The notes under the pieces were generated by a model, which was not told the DNA's origin, ran no database searches, and was given only the letters and a program-made list of their open reading frames with translations. From Dehalococcoidia bacterium (lineage in GTDB: Bacteria; Chloroflexota; Dehalococcoidia; UBA6926), in contig JASLZO010000054.1 in assembly GCA_030754805.1 (NCBI GenBank), positions 1 to 7,159 of the forward strand: DNA of 7,159 nucleotides. Direction: 5' to 3'. Below, piece by piece: positions 1 to 5,160 of the stretch. The position numbers were made by a program, and so were the translations under genes. Each line of letters begins with the position of its first letter. Positions within the stretch are counted from its first letter, which is position 1.

Positions 1-143
1 CCACCGGTTTCCAGACCAGCGGACCCGACATGGAGAACGACTTGGTGGTCGACGAGATTCTCCGGGCCGCTCTCGGCGAGTCGGACAACGACGACTTGCC
101 ACCGTTCCTGCGACGTAAGTCTCGGAGGCTTGCCCGCACCTAA
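1..143 (+). CDS. ftsZ: Cell division protein FtsZ, C-terminal end (5' partial)
   Basis: Only the last 46 codons are in the window, read in the frame starting at position 3 and ending at TAA 141-143. FtsZ is the tubulin-like GTPase that forms the cytokinetic ring. The fragment opens with Thr-Gly-Phe, which matches the end of the conserved VIATGF strand that closes the FtsZ globular domain. An acidic linker of about 25-30 residues follows, then the motif DLPPFLRRK and a basic tail (RRLART). This matches the conserved C-terminal peptide (D-I/L-P-x-F-L-R) that binds FtsA, SepF and similar membrane tethers. The GTPase domain lies off the left edge, so the identification rests on two short motifs at the right spacing. 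The linker is short compared with many FtsZ proteins. A strong hairpin follows the stop, and the next gene is convergent. Confidence 0.75.
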   Translation, partial: TGFQTSGPDMENDLVVDEILRAALGESDNDDLPPFLRRKSRRLART

Positions 144-179
144 TTACCGACTACACCCTCCCAGTCCCCCCCTACCCCC

Positions 180-232
180 AGGGGAACGCAGGTCCTGATC
201 TTTGTTATATCGCATCGGACCTGCGTTCCTCT
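180..232 (+). terminator. Strong hairpin, probable ftsZ transcription terminator
   Basis: Bases 180-195 pair with 217-232 in a 16-bp stem with one G-T wobble (182/230). The stem core is GGAACGCAGGTCC. The loop is 21 nt and may itself pair further (GAT 197-199 with ATC 214-216). Only a weak T run (CTCTTTG) follows on the + strand, and no T run is present on the other side. It sits 36 bp after the ftsZ stop and 27 bp before the end of the convergent gene, so a terminator, possibly serving both strands, is the simplest reading. The poor U-tract and long loop are atypical. Confidence 0.6.
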
Positions 233-259
233 TTGTCCGGGACTCGACGCGCAGCGCGT

Positions 260-808
260 TCACGCCCCCGGGTCAGCGCTATGCACCAACCCAACGATGG
301 CGGCGCGGCCTTCGCCGTCCACAGTCACCCGTATCTTAATGTCGCCCAGTTGCTGCTCGATTTCTCGGCCCGTTCCCTCTGGAACAAAGTAGCTCTCGAT
401 CCCATAGGAAACCTGGCAACTCCTTTGATTGTCTGGATTGAAGCTCGCGGACTCGATCTTGCCTCTGAGCACCGGACCTTGGTGCCACGAACGAACATCA
501 GTCAGATCTTCCGCTGGCGGGCGTCGTTCCGCGTCGGCCTGGGCATGCACATCCCCGTTCCGAATCAGAGGAACATAGATACGCGAACCAGCCGAACCGA
601 AGCATAAATCTACGGAGGAGACCTCATAGCGAAGCACCACGAAGTCACCACGAAACAGGTCCCGTGGGTCTACCGGAACCGTGGCGAGTACTATCTCCTG
701 CCCTCGTCGTAACAGGGACTCTCGGGCTCCCACAAACCCAAGAACGATCACGATCTGAACGACCGCTGCGACAAGGAACAATACCCGGGGGCGCGTCAAC
801 GCTCTCAC
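260..808 (-). CDS. GDYXXLXY-family membrane-anchored protein
   Basis: This 182-residue protein belongs to the GDYXXLXY family (PF14345), whose biochemical role is unknown. Residues 8-27 form one hydrophobic N-terminal segment after a basic start (MRALTRPR), so the rest is probably outside the membrane. The family-defining block is at about 45-61: PVDPRDLFRGD followed by FVVLRY, with Phe in place of the Tyr of the eponymous motif. A second conserved block, YGIESYFVPEGTG, is at 135-147. The GTG start overlaps the TGA of the upstream DUF2157 gene by four bases (GTGA, 805-808). A good Shine-Dalgarno (GGAAGGA, 817-823) lies 8 nt before it, inside the DUF2157 coding end. Translational coupling is therefore likely. 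DUF2157 and GDYXXLXY proteins often occur together or fused, which supports both calls. Stop is TGA at 260-262. Confidence 0.88.
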   Translation of the reverse strand: MRALTRPRVLFLVAAVVQIVIVLGFVGARESLLRRGQEIVLATVPVDPRDLFRGDFVVLRYEVSSVDLCFGSAGSRIYVPLIRNGDVHAQADAERRPPAEDLTDVRSWHQGPVLRGKIESASFNPDNQRSCQVSYGIESYFVPEGTGREIEQQLGDIKIRVTVDGEGRAAIVGLVHSADPGA

Positions 809-2055
809 GCCGGATGTCCTTCCTCACCGGGTGGTTCGGTCGAGCCCGGGGCAAGCAGCAGTTTTCGTGCACGTTCGAGCCCATAGGCCGCGCCAATCAG
901 CACGAGGCCGCCGCCGATGAACACCAGCGAGCGATCGAACAGCGTGAACGAGAGGTCGAGGTAACGGGCTAAGATGAGAAGTCCGGCGAACGCGAGCCCG
1001 GTGTTCACGAATGCCTCTCGTTGGCTCCATAAACCGACCACGACTGCCCAGACAATCATCGCCACGGCAAGTCCGTTGAACATGATCGCATAGGAAGCTC
1101 CATCGCTGAATGGCGTGGTCAGGAACATAACGGCCATGAATGAGAAGGCGCCGACCGTTCCAACCGCCTGAGCGACCACGACGCGCGAATCCCTTCGTCG
1201 CCACAGGCCAGCTGCTATCAACGTCACCGCGCTGACCACGATGACTCCAAGGCTGAGCGCGAATGCCGTCGGTTCGTTCCCGAACGAAGCTGCATCGTCC
1301 GGGTCATCGATCCCACGCCAGATCTCAACATGAGCCAGCATAAAGATCAAGAACATCGAGACGATCAAGCCGGTGGTTGTGAGGACGGGCGCGAACGGCC
1401 GGGTGCGCTCGGCGGAACCTTGCGTCTCGCCCGCCCAGAGGATCATCGCCCCCAGTGCGAAGAGTGCGAGCGTACTCGGGCCAGAAATGAAATCGACATC
1501 CCATCGGCCCAACAGCGACACGTACCACGCGATCAGGACGAGCGTCGACAGGATCAGCGTTGGGCGGGAGCCAGCAGCGTACGCAATCGGGATCGACCCC
1601 AATCCCCAAAGTAGGTACAAATACGGCTCGTTCGCGGGGACATGGTATGCCTGGCCCGCCAGGAACACTGCCCCGCCAAATATGAGTGAAACCATCAGGA
1701 CGACTCCGGCAGCGACGCTCGGCATCCCCCTCCGGTATCGGAGCCAGAAACCGCCTCCCTGCACTGCCAGCAGCGTCGTCAGGAGAAGGGTGACTTTGGT
1801 CAGACGTGCCATCTCCGTCCAGTTGGATGCCACGGTTAACATGACGCCGAGACCCGCCAGCAGTCCCCCTGCGACGCTAAGGATCAGGACGAGGCGGTTG
1901 AGCCGACCTTCGTCCTGTCGCGGTGCTCTCCCTACCCGGTATCGCGAGAGAATCCGGGTCTCGGTGGCGGCGTCGATGATGCGCTCGTCATGCCACGAGG
2001 AAACTTCGCCGCGAAGGCGTTCCAGGAAATCGTCATCTTTGCCGTCGGTCTTCAT
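805..2055 (-). CDS. DUF2157 domain multipass membrane protein
   Basis: The gene encodes 416 residues. The N-terminal ~50 residues are soluble and charged (FLERLRGEVSSWHDERIID, then ILSRY), as is usual at the start of DUF2157 proteins (PF09925). A first membrane segment at about 55-76 ends in the characteristic SNW (77-79), followed by a short amphipathic stretch and about eleven further hydrophobic segments to residue ~395. GAVFLAGQAYHVPAN at 128-142 followed by LLWGLG is also typical of the family. The C-terminus is a short charged cytoplasmic-like tail. The ATG at 2053-2055 is the first possible start because TAG lies directly upstream in frame, yet no clear Shine-Dalgarno precedes it. Function is unknown. 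Coupling to the GDYXXLXY gene suggests the two products work together in the cell membrane. Confidence 0.88.
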   Translation of the reverse strand: MKTDGKDDDFLERLRGEVSSWHDERIIDAATETRILSRYRVGRAPRQDEGRLNRLVLILSVAGGLLAGLGVMLTVASNWTEMARLTKVTLLLTTLLAVQGGGFWLRYRRGMPSVAAGVVLMVSLIFGGAVFLAGQAYHVPANEPYLYLLWGLGSIPIAYAAGSRPTLILSTLVLIAWYVSLLGRWDVDFISGPSTLALFALGAMILWAGETQGSAERTRPFAPVLTTTGLIVSMFLIFMLAHVEIWRGIDDPDDAASFGNEPTAFALSLGVIVVSAVTLIAAGLWRRRDSRVVVAQAVGTVGAFSFMAVMFLTTPFSDGASYAIMFNGLAVAMIVWAVVVGLWSQREAFVNTGLAFAGLLILARYLDLSFTLFDRSLVFIGGGLVLIGAAYGLERARKLLLAPGSTEPPGEEGHPA

Positions 2056-2173
2056 CTATCTGGGGATCAGCATGTTGCCGTGTCGATCGGCGTTGGTCTT
2101 GGCGGCCCTACCCAGGTCGTTTGGCCTCTGGCGTTTCCATGGGCGCTGACGCGAACTGCACGTCCTCGTCCAC

Positions 2174-2204
2174 CGTTCGAATCGTTCTGAATCGTTCGAC
2201 GTTC
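2174..2204. repeat. Cluster of four CGTTC units downstream of ispH
   Basis: CGTTC occurs at 2174-2178, 2183-2187, 2193-2197 and 2200-2204, so on the transcribed (-) strand GAACG appears four times in 31 bases. The middle two lie in an exact 9-base direct repeat, GAATCGTTC, at 2179-2187 and 2189-2197, offset by 10 bp (about one helical turn). It lies in the 157-bp gap (2059-2215) between the ispH stop and the DUF2157 start. No convincing terminator or -35/-10 pair was found in that gap. The repeat is plainly visible; a role as operator or promoter element for the DUF2157 gene is only inference. Confidence 0.35.
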
Positions 2205-2215
2205 CGGTCCTTGAA

Positions 2216-3058
2216 TTACTGGAGTACCTCGTCCACAAGAGATTCCGGAGTCGACGCTCCCGAAGTGATCCCGACCCTCTTGATCCCCACGAACCACGAT
2301 TCGTCAATGCTACCCACGCTGGGAATCAGGTACGCGGGGCGGCCAACTGCTCCCGCGACCTCTCGGAGTCGCTGGGAGTTCGAGCTATTCTCGGCGCCCA
2401 GTACCAGGACGAAATCGACCTTCGCGGCAAGTTCTTTCACTGCATCCTGCCGGTTCTGCGTCGCGAAGCAGATATCTGAACGTGCTGGCGTCTTCATCCG
2501 CGGGAAGCGCGTACGCAGGGTCTCCAGAATCTCGGCGGTATCGTCGACGCTCAGTGTCGTCTGTGTGATGACGGCGACCTCATCCGGATTTTCGCCCACG
2601 TTCGCGTTATTGGCCTCCTCGACCGAACCCACCAACGCGATCTTGTCCGGAGCCTCTCCCATCGTTCCAACGACCTCGTCGTGCCCCTCGTGGCCCACCA
2701 AGACGATCGACTTCCCGGCTCGTGCGTAGCGAATCGCCTCAGCGTGAACCTTCGTAACAAGCGGGCACGTGGCGTCGACAACTTCGATCTTCCGCCCGTC
2801 CGCCGCTTCCCGAGCCTCGGGCGGCACCCCGTGAGCGCTGAAGATCATTCGCCCCCGGACCGGGGTATCGCCCACTTCTTCCACGAAGATTGCGCCCTTG
2901 CTCTCCAGGTCCGCGACAACGAAGGGGTTGTGAACGATCTGTCGTCGGACGTAGATCGGCGGCCCGTAGGTCCGCAGCGCCTGTTCAACCGCATCGATCG
3001 CGCGGACAACGCCGGCGCAGAACCCCCTCGGCTCCGCGAGAACGATCTCTTCGACCAC
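2216..3058 (-). CDS. ispH: 4-hydroxy-3-methylbut-2-enyl diphosphate reductase (IspH)
   Basis: IspH is a [4Fe-4S] enzyme that catalyses the last step of the MEP pathway, reducing HMBPP to IPP and DMAPP. The 280-residue product has all the expected residues. Three cluster cysteines are in GFCAGV (Cys14), DATCPLV (Cys98) and DICFATQ (Cys197). Substrate-site histidines are in HNPF (His43), SAHGV (His76) and VGHEGHDEV (His123), with Glu at 124 or 128 nearby. TQTTL is at 165-169, SSNSQRL at 225-231 and TSGASTPE at 265-272. The chosen start is GTG 3056-3058, six nt after GGAGG (3065-3069). It begins VVEEIVLAEPRGFCAG, the usual IspH N-terminus. A longer reading from 3364 would add 102 unrelated residues and overlap the divergent PAC2 gene. 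Length is normal. The stop is TAA at 2216-2218, and the DUF2157 gene follows 160 bp later on the same strand. Confidence 0.97.
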   Translation of the reverse strand: MVEEIVLAEPRGFCAGVVRAIDAVEQALRTYGPPIYVRRQIVHNPFVVADLESKGAIFVEEVGDTPVRGRMIFSAHGVPPEAREAADGRKIEVVDATCPLVTKVHAEAIRYARAGKSIVLVGHEGHDEVVGTMGEAPDKIALVGSVEEANNANVGENPDEVAVITQTTLSVDDTAEILETLRTRFPRMKTPARSDICFATQNRQDAVKELAAKVDFVLVLGAENSSNSQRLREVAGAVGRPAYLIPSVGSIDESWFVGIKRVGITSGASTPESLVDEVLQ

Positions 3059-3064
3059 CGCTGA

Positions 3065-3069
3065 CCTCC
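3065..3069 (-). promoter_or_regulatory. Ribosome binding site that fixes the ispH start
   Basis: On the - strand, GGAGG is followed by six bases (TCAGCG) and then GTG GTC GAA. This consensus Shine-Dalgarno sets the IspH start at 3058 rather than at any of the upstream in-frame starts. Confidence 0.8.
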
Positions 3070-3154
3070 ATCTGTTGACGTAGGTTCGCCTTTCGACGGG
3101 CGGGTGCCCGCAGTATGAAGTAGTGTAATCGGGGGCTTTCCCCATGACGGCATG

Positions 3155-3160
3155 AAAGGA
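3155..3160 (+). promoter_or_regulatory. Ribosome binding site that decides the PAC2 start
   Basis: AAAGGA is followed by six bases (TCTCCT) and then GTG at 3167. The in-frame ATG at 3152 has no comparable site upstream, so GTG 3167 is preferred. Confidence 0.6.
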
Positions 3161-3166
3161 TCTCCT

Positions 3167-4090
3167 GTGAACCATCTCCGCCTTCACCGGGAACTTGCGA
3201 GGGGGGTGAAGACACTCGTCGCTGCGTTCGGCGGTTGGTCCGATGCCGGCGACTCCGCCACCGGTTCCATCGACTATCTCGTCCGTTCCCGGCGCGCCCA
3301 ACCCTTGGCGGATTTCGATGCCGAGGAGTTTTTCGACTTCACTCAGTATCGTCCCATCGTCCACGTCAATGACGAGGGGATGCGTTCCCTGACGTGGCCT
3401 CGAAACCAGTTCTTCATCGCGGAGGGGACCGACAGCACCTCGCCGCTTCTCCTATTCATGGGCACCGAGCCGAGCCTCCGATGGAAGACCTTCGCGAACG
3501 CCTTTCTAGATCTTGCTGTCGAGAGCGGCGTCGAGCAGATCGTTACCTGCGGTGCGCTGCTGAACGCGGTTCCGCACACCAGGAAACCCCAGGTGAACGG
3601 CTCCGGCAGCACCGCCGAGATTCAGCGGATCATGATAGACCTGGGCATGCAACGAGGCAGTTCGTACACGGGTCCAACCGGTGTCGCGTCCGCCGTGGTC
3701 GAGGCGTGCCAGGACAGGAACATTGCGTACGCGAGCCTCTGGGGACACGTTCCTCACTATATACAGACCACTCCGAACCCTTGGGTTATCCAGTCCATCC
3801 TGGAAACCCTTCGCAAGGCATTCGGTATCGCGGTCGACCTCAGCGACCTCGACGGCCAGGTCAAGGAATTCCGTGAACGGTGTGAGCAGGCGGTTTCCCA
3901 GGAGCCCTCCATGCGCTCCTACGTGCAACGCCTTGAGCAGTACTTCGACGAGATTGAGCCGACACCCAAGGAAGCCTCATCTGGGACATCGGTGGGATCC
4001 GCCGAGATGCCGAATCCTCAGGACCTCGTCCAGGATTTGGAGGACTTCTTCCGCCAACACCGATCGGATGTTGGAGACGACGGGACATAA
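3167..4090 (+). CDS. PAC2 family protein (proteasome-assembly-chaperone-like)
   Basis: The 307-residue protein matches the bacterial PAC2 family (PF09754), related to eukaryotic proteasome assembly chaperone 2. The bacterial role is not established, although the family is common in proteasome-bearing Actinobacteria. Visible family blocks in order are: VAAFGGWSDAGDSATG (18-33), EEFFDFTQYRP (53-63), GTEPSLRW (99-106), CGALLNAVPHTRKP (128-141), YTGPTG (167-172) and SLWGHVPHYIQTTPNP (190-205). The last ~80 residues are polar and predicted helical, ending in an acidic, Ser/Thr-rich tail that need not be conserved. No signal peptide or membrane segment is seen, so the protein is probably cytoplasmic. 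GTG 3167 is preferred on its Shine-Dalgarno; ATG 3152 would add five residues. It is divergent from ispH and followed by a tRNA gene 88 bp later. No proteasome gene lies in the window. Confidence 0.9.
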   Translation: MNHLRLHRELARGVKTLVAAFGGWSDAGDSATGSIDYLVRSRRAQPLADFDAEEFFDFTQYRPIVHVNDEGMRSLTWPRNQFFIAEGTDSTSPLLLFMGTEPSLRWKTFANAFLDLAVESGVEQIVTCGALLNAVPHTRKPQVNGSGSTAEIQRIMIDLGMQRGSSYTGPTGVASAVVEACQDRNIAYASLWGHVPHYIQTTPNPWVIQSILETLRKAFGIAVDLSDLDGQVKEFRERCEQAVSQEPSMRSYVQRLEQYFDEIEPTPKEASSGTSVGSAEMPNPQDLVQDLEDFFRQHRSDVGDDGT

Positions 4091-4161
4091 CCCGGCGAGC
4101 GGCGCGGCAGGCAACCGCGGATAGAAACTCGTTCGACCCCTCTGAGAGCCTTAGACCGCGT

Positions 4162-4170
4162 TGCTAGACT
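4162..4170 (+). promoter_or_regulatory. Extended -10 promoter for tRNA-Pro
   Basis: TGCTAGACT combines a TGn extension with a -10-like hexamer, TAGACT (4165-4170), that matches four of six consensus bases. Transcription would start about 7 nt downstream, at 4177-4178, immediately before the mature tRNA 5' end at 4179. No good -35 is visible at the usual distance. The position is the main support. Confidence 0.45.
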
Positions 4171-4178
4171 CTCCTGTA

Positions 4179-4253
4179 CGGGGTGTAGCGCAGCGGCAGC
4201 GCGCTTGGTTTGGGACCAAGAGGTCGCCAGTTCAATCCTGGCCACCCCGACCA
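4179..4253 (+). tRNA. tRNA-Pro, anticodon TGG, with encoded CCA
   Basis: A full cloverleaf can be drawn. The acceptor stem CGGGGTG (4179-4185) pairs with CACCCCG (4243-4249) over seven perfect pairs. The D stem GCGC (4188-4191) pairs with GCGC (4199-4202). The anticodon stem CTTGG (4204-4208) pairs with CCAAG (4216-4220) around the loop TTTGGGA, which places TGG at 4211-4213 with G at position 37, as usual for proline tRNAs. The T stem GCCAG (4226-4230) pairs with CTGGC (4238-4242) around TTCAATC. The discriminator is A4250 and CCA 4251-4253 is encoded. It reads CCA and, by wobble, other proline codons. C1-G72 rather than G1-C72 is normal for bacterial tRNA-Pro. Confidence 0.97.
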
Positions 4254-4315
4254 TTTCGAAACCCGGATCTGGCCCAATGCCCACCCTGGGGCCGACCCCG
4301 AGACACGAGAGGAAT

Positions 4316-4319
4316 GGAG
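4316..4319 (+). promoter_or_regulatory. Ribosome binding site that fixes the SDR start
   Basis: GGAG lies 5 nt before ATG 4325, within a purine-rich run (GAGAGGAATGGAGA). It supports this start over the upstream in-frame ATG within the tRNA. Confidence 0.55.
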
Positions 4320-4324
4320 ACCTG

Positions 4325-5122
4325 ATGCCCGCTCTGGATGAATTCAGTCTCGACGGAAAAATCGCCGTGGTTACCGGGTCCAGCCAGGGCATCGGCAAGG
4401 GAATCGCCCTCGCGATGGCCCGAGCTGGAGCCGACGTCGTCGTCGCGGGGGTTTCACTTGCAGACCGCAGGCGCGACCAGGAGGACCTCGATAGCGCCGC
4501 TCGCGCGGTGCGAGCCATCGGTCGTCGTTCGGTCGCGATACCCACGGATGCCAGGTCTGCCGAGGAGGTCCACCGTCTGATCGATCGGACGATTAACGAA
4601 TTCAGGCGACTCGACATTATGGTCAATAACGCGGGAGGCGGTTTCGCTGCTCACTTCATGGACATCAATGAACGCGGATTCGAGGCGATCGTCCGGAATA
4701 ATTTGAAGTCCACCTACCTGTGCTGCCACGCCGCGGGGAGAGTCATGCTCGAAGCGGGAAGCGGCGCCATCATCAATCTCGCGTCGGGTGCCGGGATGGG
4801 CCCGTCTCCCACTCAGCCCGTTTACGGCGCAACAAAGGCAGGGATCATCAACCTGACGGAAAGCCTCGCGGTCGAGTTCGCTCCCGCGATAAGAGTCAAC
4901 GCGATCGCACCCGGCCTGACGGAAACCGAGGGGTTGCGAGCCAGATACGGTGACGATGCCGACGAGGAGGTCGCCAGACAGGGACGGCAGTTCGCGGCGG
5001 GTCGTCTTGCTACTCCCGAGGACATGGGGTTAGCGGCGGTCTTCCTCGCCAGCGATGCAGCGCGGTACGTCAGCGGAGTGACCCTGAGCGTTGACGGCGG
5101 CGGTCGCGCGATGGAGGAATAA
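4325..5122 (+). CDS. Short-chain dehydrogenase/reductase (classical SDR)
   Basis: This 265-residue NAD(P)-dependent oxidoreductase interconverts a carbonyl and an alcohol; the substrate cannot be told. The Rossmann dinucleotide motif TGSSQGIG is at 17-24 and NNAG at 101-104. The catalytic tetrad is Asn126, Ser154, Tyr167 and Lys171 (YGATK). APG at 195-197 and VSGVTLSVDGG near the end are typical of FabG-like SDRs. No Asp is seen at the end of the second strand (VVVAGVS), so NADP(H) is possible, but this is weak evidence. The ATG at 4325 is 5 nt after GGAG (4316-4319). A longer in-frame reading from 4205 would begin inside the tRNA gene and adds nothing SDR-like. The acyl-CoA dehydrogenase-like gene follows 38 nt later on the same strand, so the two are probably co-transcribed. 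Length is normal for the family. Confidence 0.93.
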   Translation: MPALDEFSLDGKIAVVTGSSQGIGKGIALAMARAGADVVVAGVSLADRRRDQEDLDSAARAVRAIGRRSVAIPTDARSAEEVHRLIDRTINEFRRLDIMVNNAGGGFAAHFMDINERGFEAIVRNNLKSTYLCCHAAGRVMLEAGSGAIINLASGAGMGPSPTQPVYGATKAGIINLTESLAVEFAPAIRVNAIAPGLTETEGLRARYGDDADEEVARQGRQFAAGRLATPEDMGLAAVFLASDAARYVSGVTLSVDGGGRAMEE

Positions 5123-5160
5123 TCCTCCAGTCCGCCCGGTCGTCACCAACGAACATCAAT

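Larger units (their letters stand above)
3059..3166. promoter_or_regulatory. Divergent intergenic control region, ispH / PAC2 gene
   Basis: The two genes start 108 bp apart on opposite strands, so both promoters should lie here. Candidates are weak. On the + strand TGTAAT (3124-3129) or TATGAA (3114-3119) resemble -10 boxes, but neither has a good -35 at 17-18 bp. On the - strand CATACT (3117-3112) is the best -10-like hexamer, also without a clear -35. Two small hairpins are visible: GGGC/GCCC around GGGT (3098-3109) and GGGG-CTTT-CCCC (3132-3143). Promoter positions are inference. Confidence 0.4.

Noticed and set aside
1373..2149. Long + strand open frame opposite DUF2157
   Set aside because: The translation is rich in Arg, Pro and Ser with no recognisable domain, as expected from the antisense of a GC-rich gene. 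The - strand frame is a clear DUF2157 protein.
2216..3364. IspH with an N-terminal extension of about 100 residues
   Set aside because: The extension has no IspH similarity, overlaps the start of the divergent PAC2 gene, and a GTG with a consensus ribosome binding site sits at the expected IspH N-terminus (3058).
4179..4253. tRNA-Pro as an integration site for a mobile element
   Set aside because: No integrase, phage or plasmid gene lies in the window, and no repeat of the tRNA 3' end was noticed downstream.
4205..4324. 40-residue N-terminal extension of the SDR
   Set aside because: It would begin inside the tRNA-Pro gene, and its residues do not look like an SDR. ATG 4325 has a ribosome binding site and gives a normal SDR N-terminus.
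4254..4324. Possible terminator or riboswitch between the tRNA and the SDR gene
   Set aside because: Only short competing GC hairpins (GGCCC 4271-4275 with GGGCC 4289-4293, and GGGG 4288-4291 with CCCC 4296-4299) are present. There is no T run, and no recognised riboswitch core fits in 71 bases.
4018..4626. 202-codon - strand open frame across the tRNA and SDR start
   Set aside because: It crosses the tRNA gene and is antisense to two clear genes. The low-complexity Ser/Arg/Ala composition shows no family.
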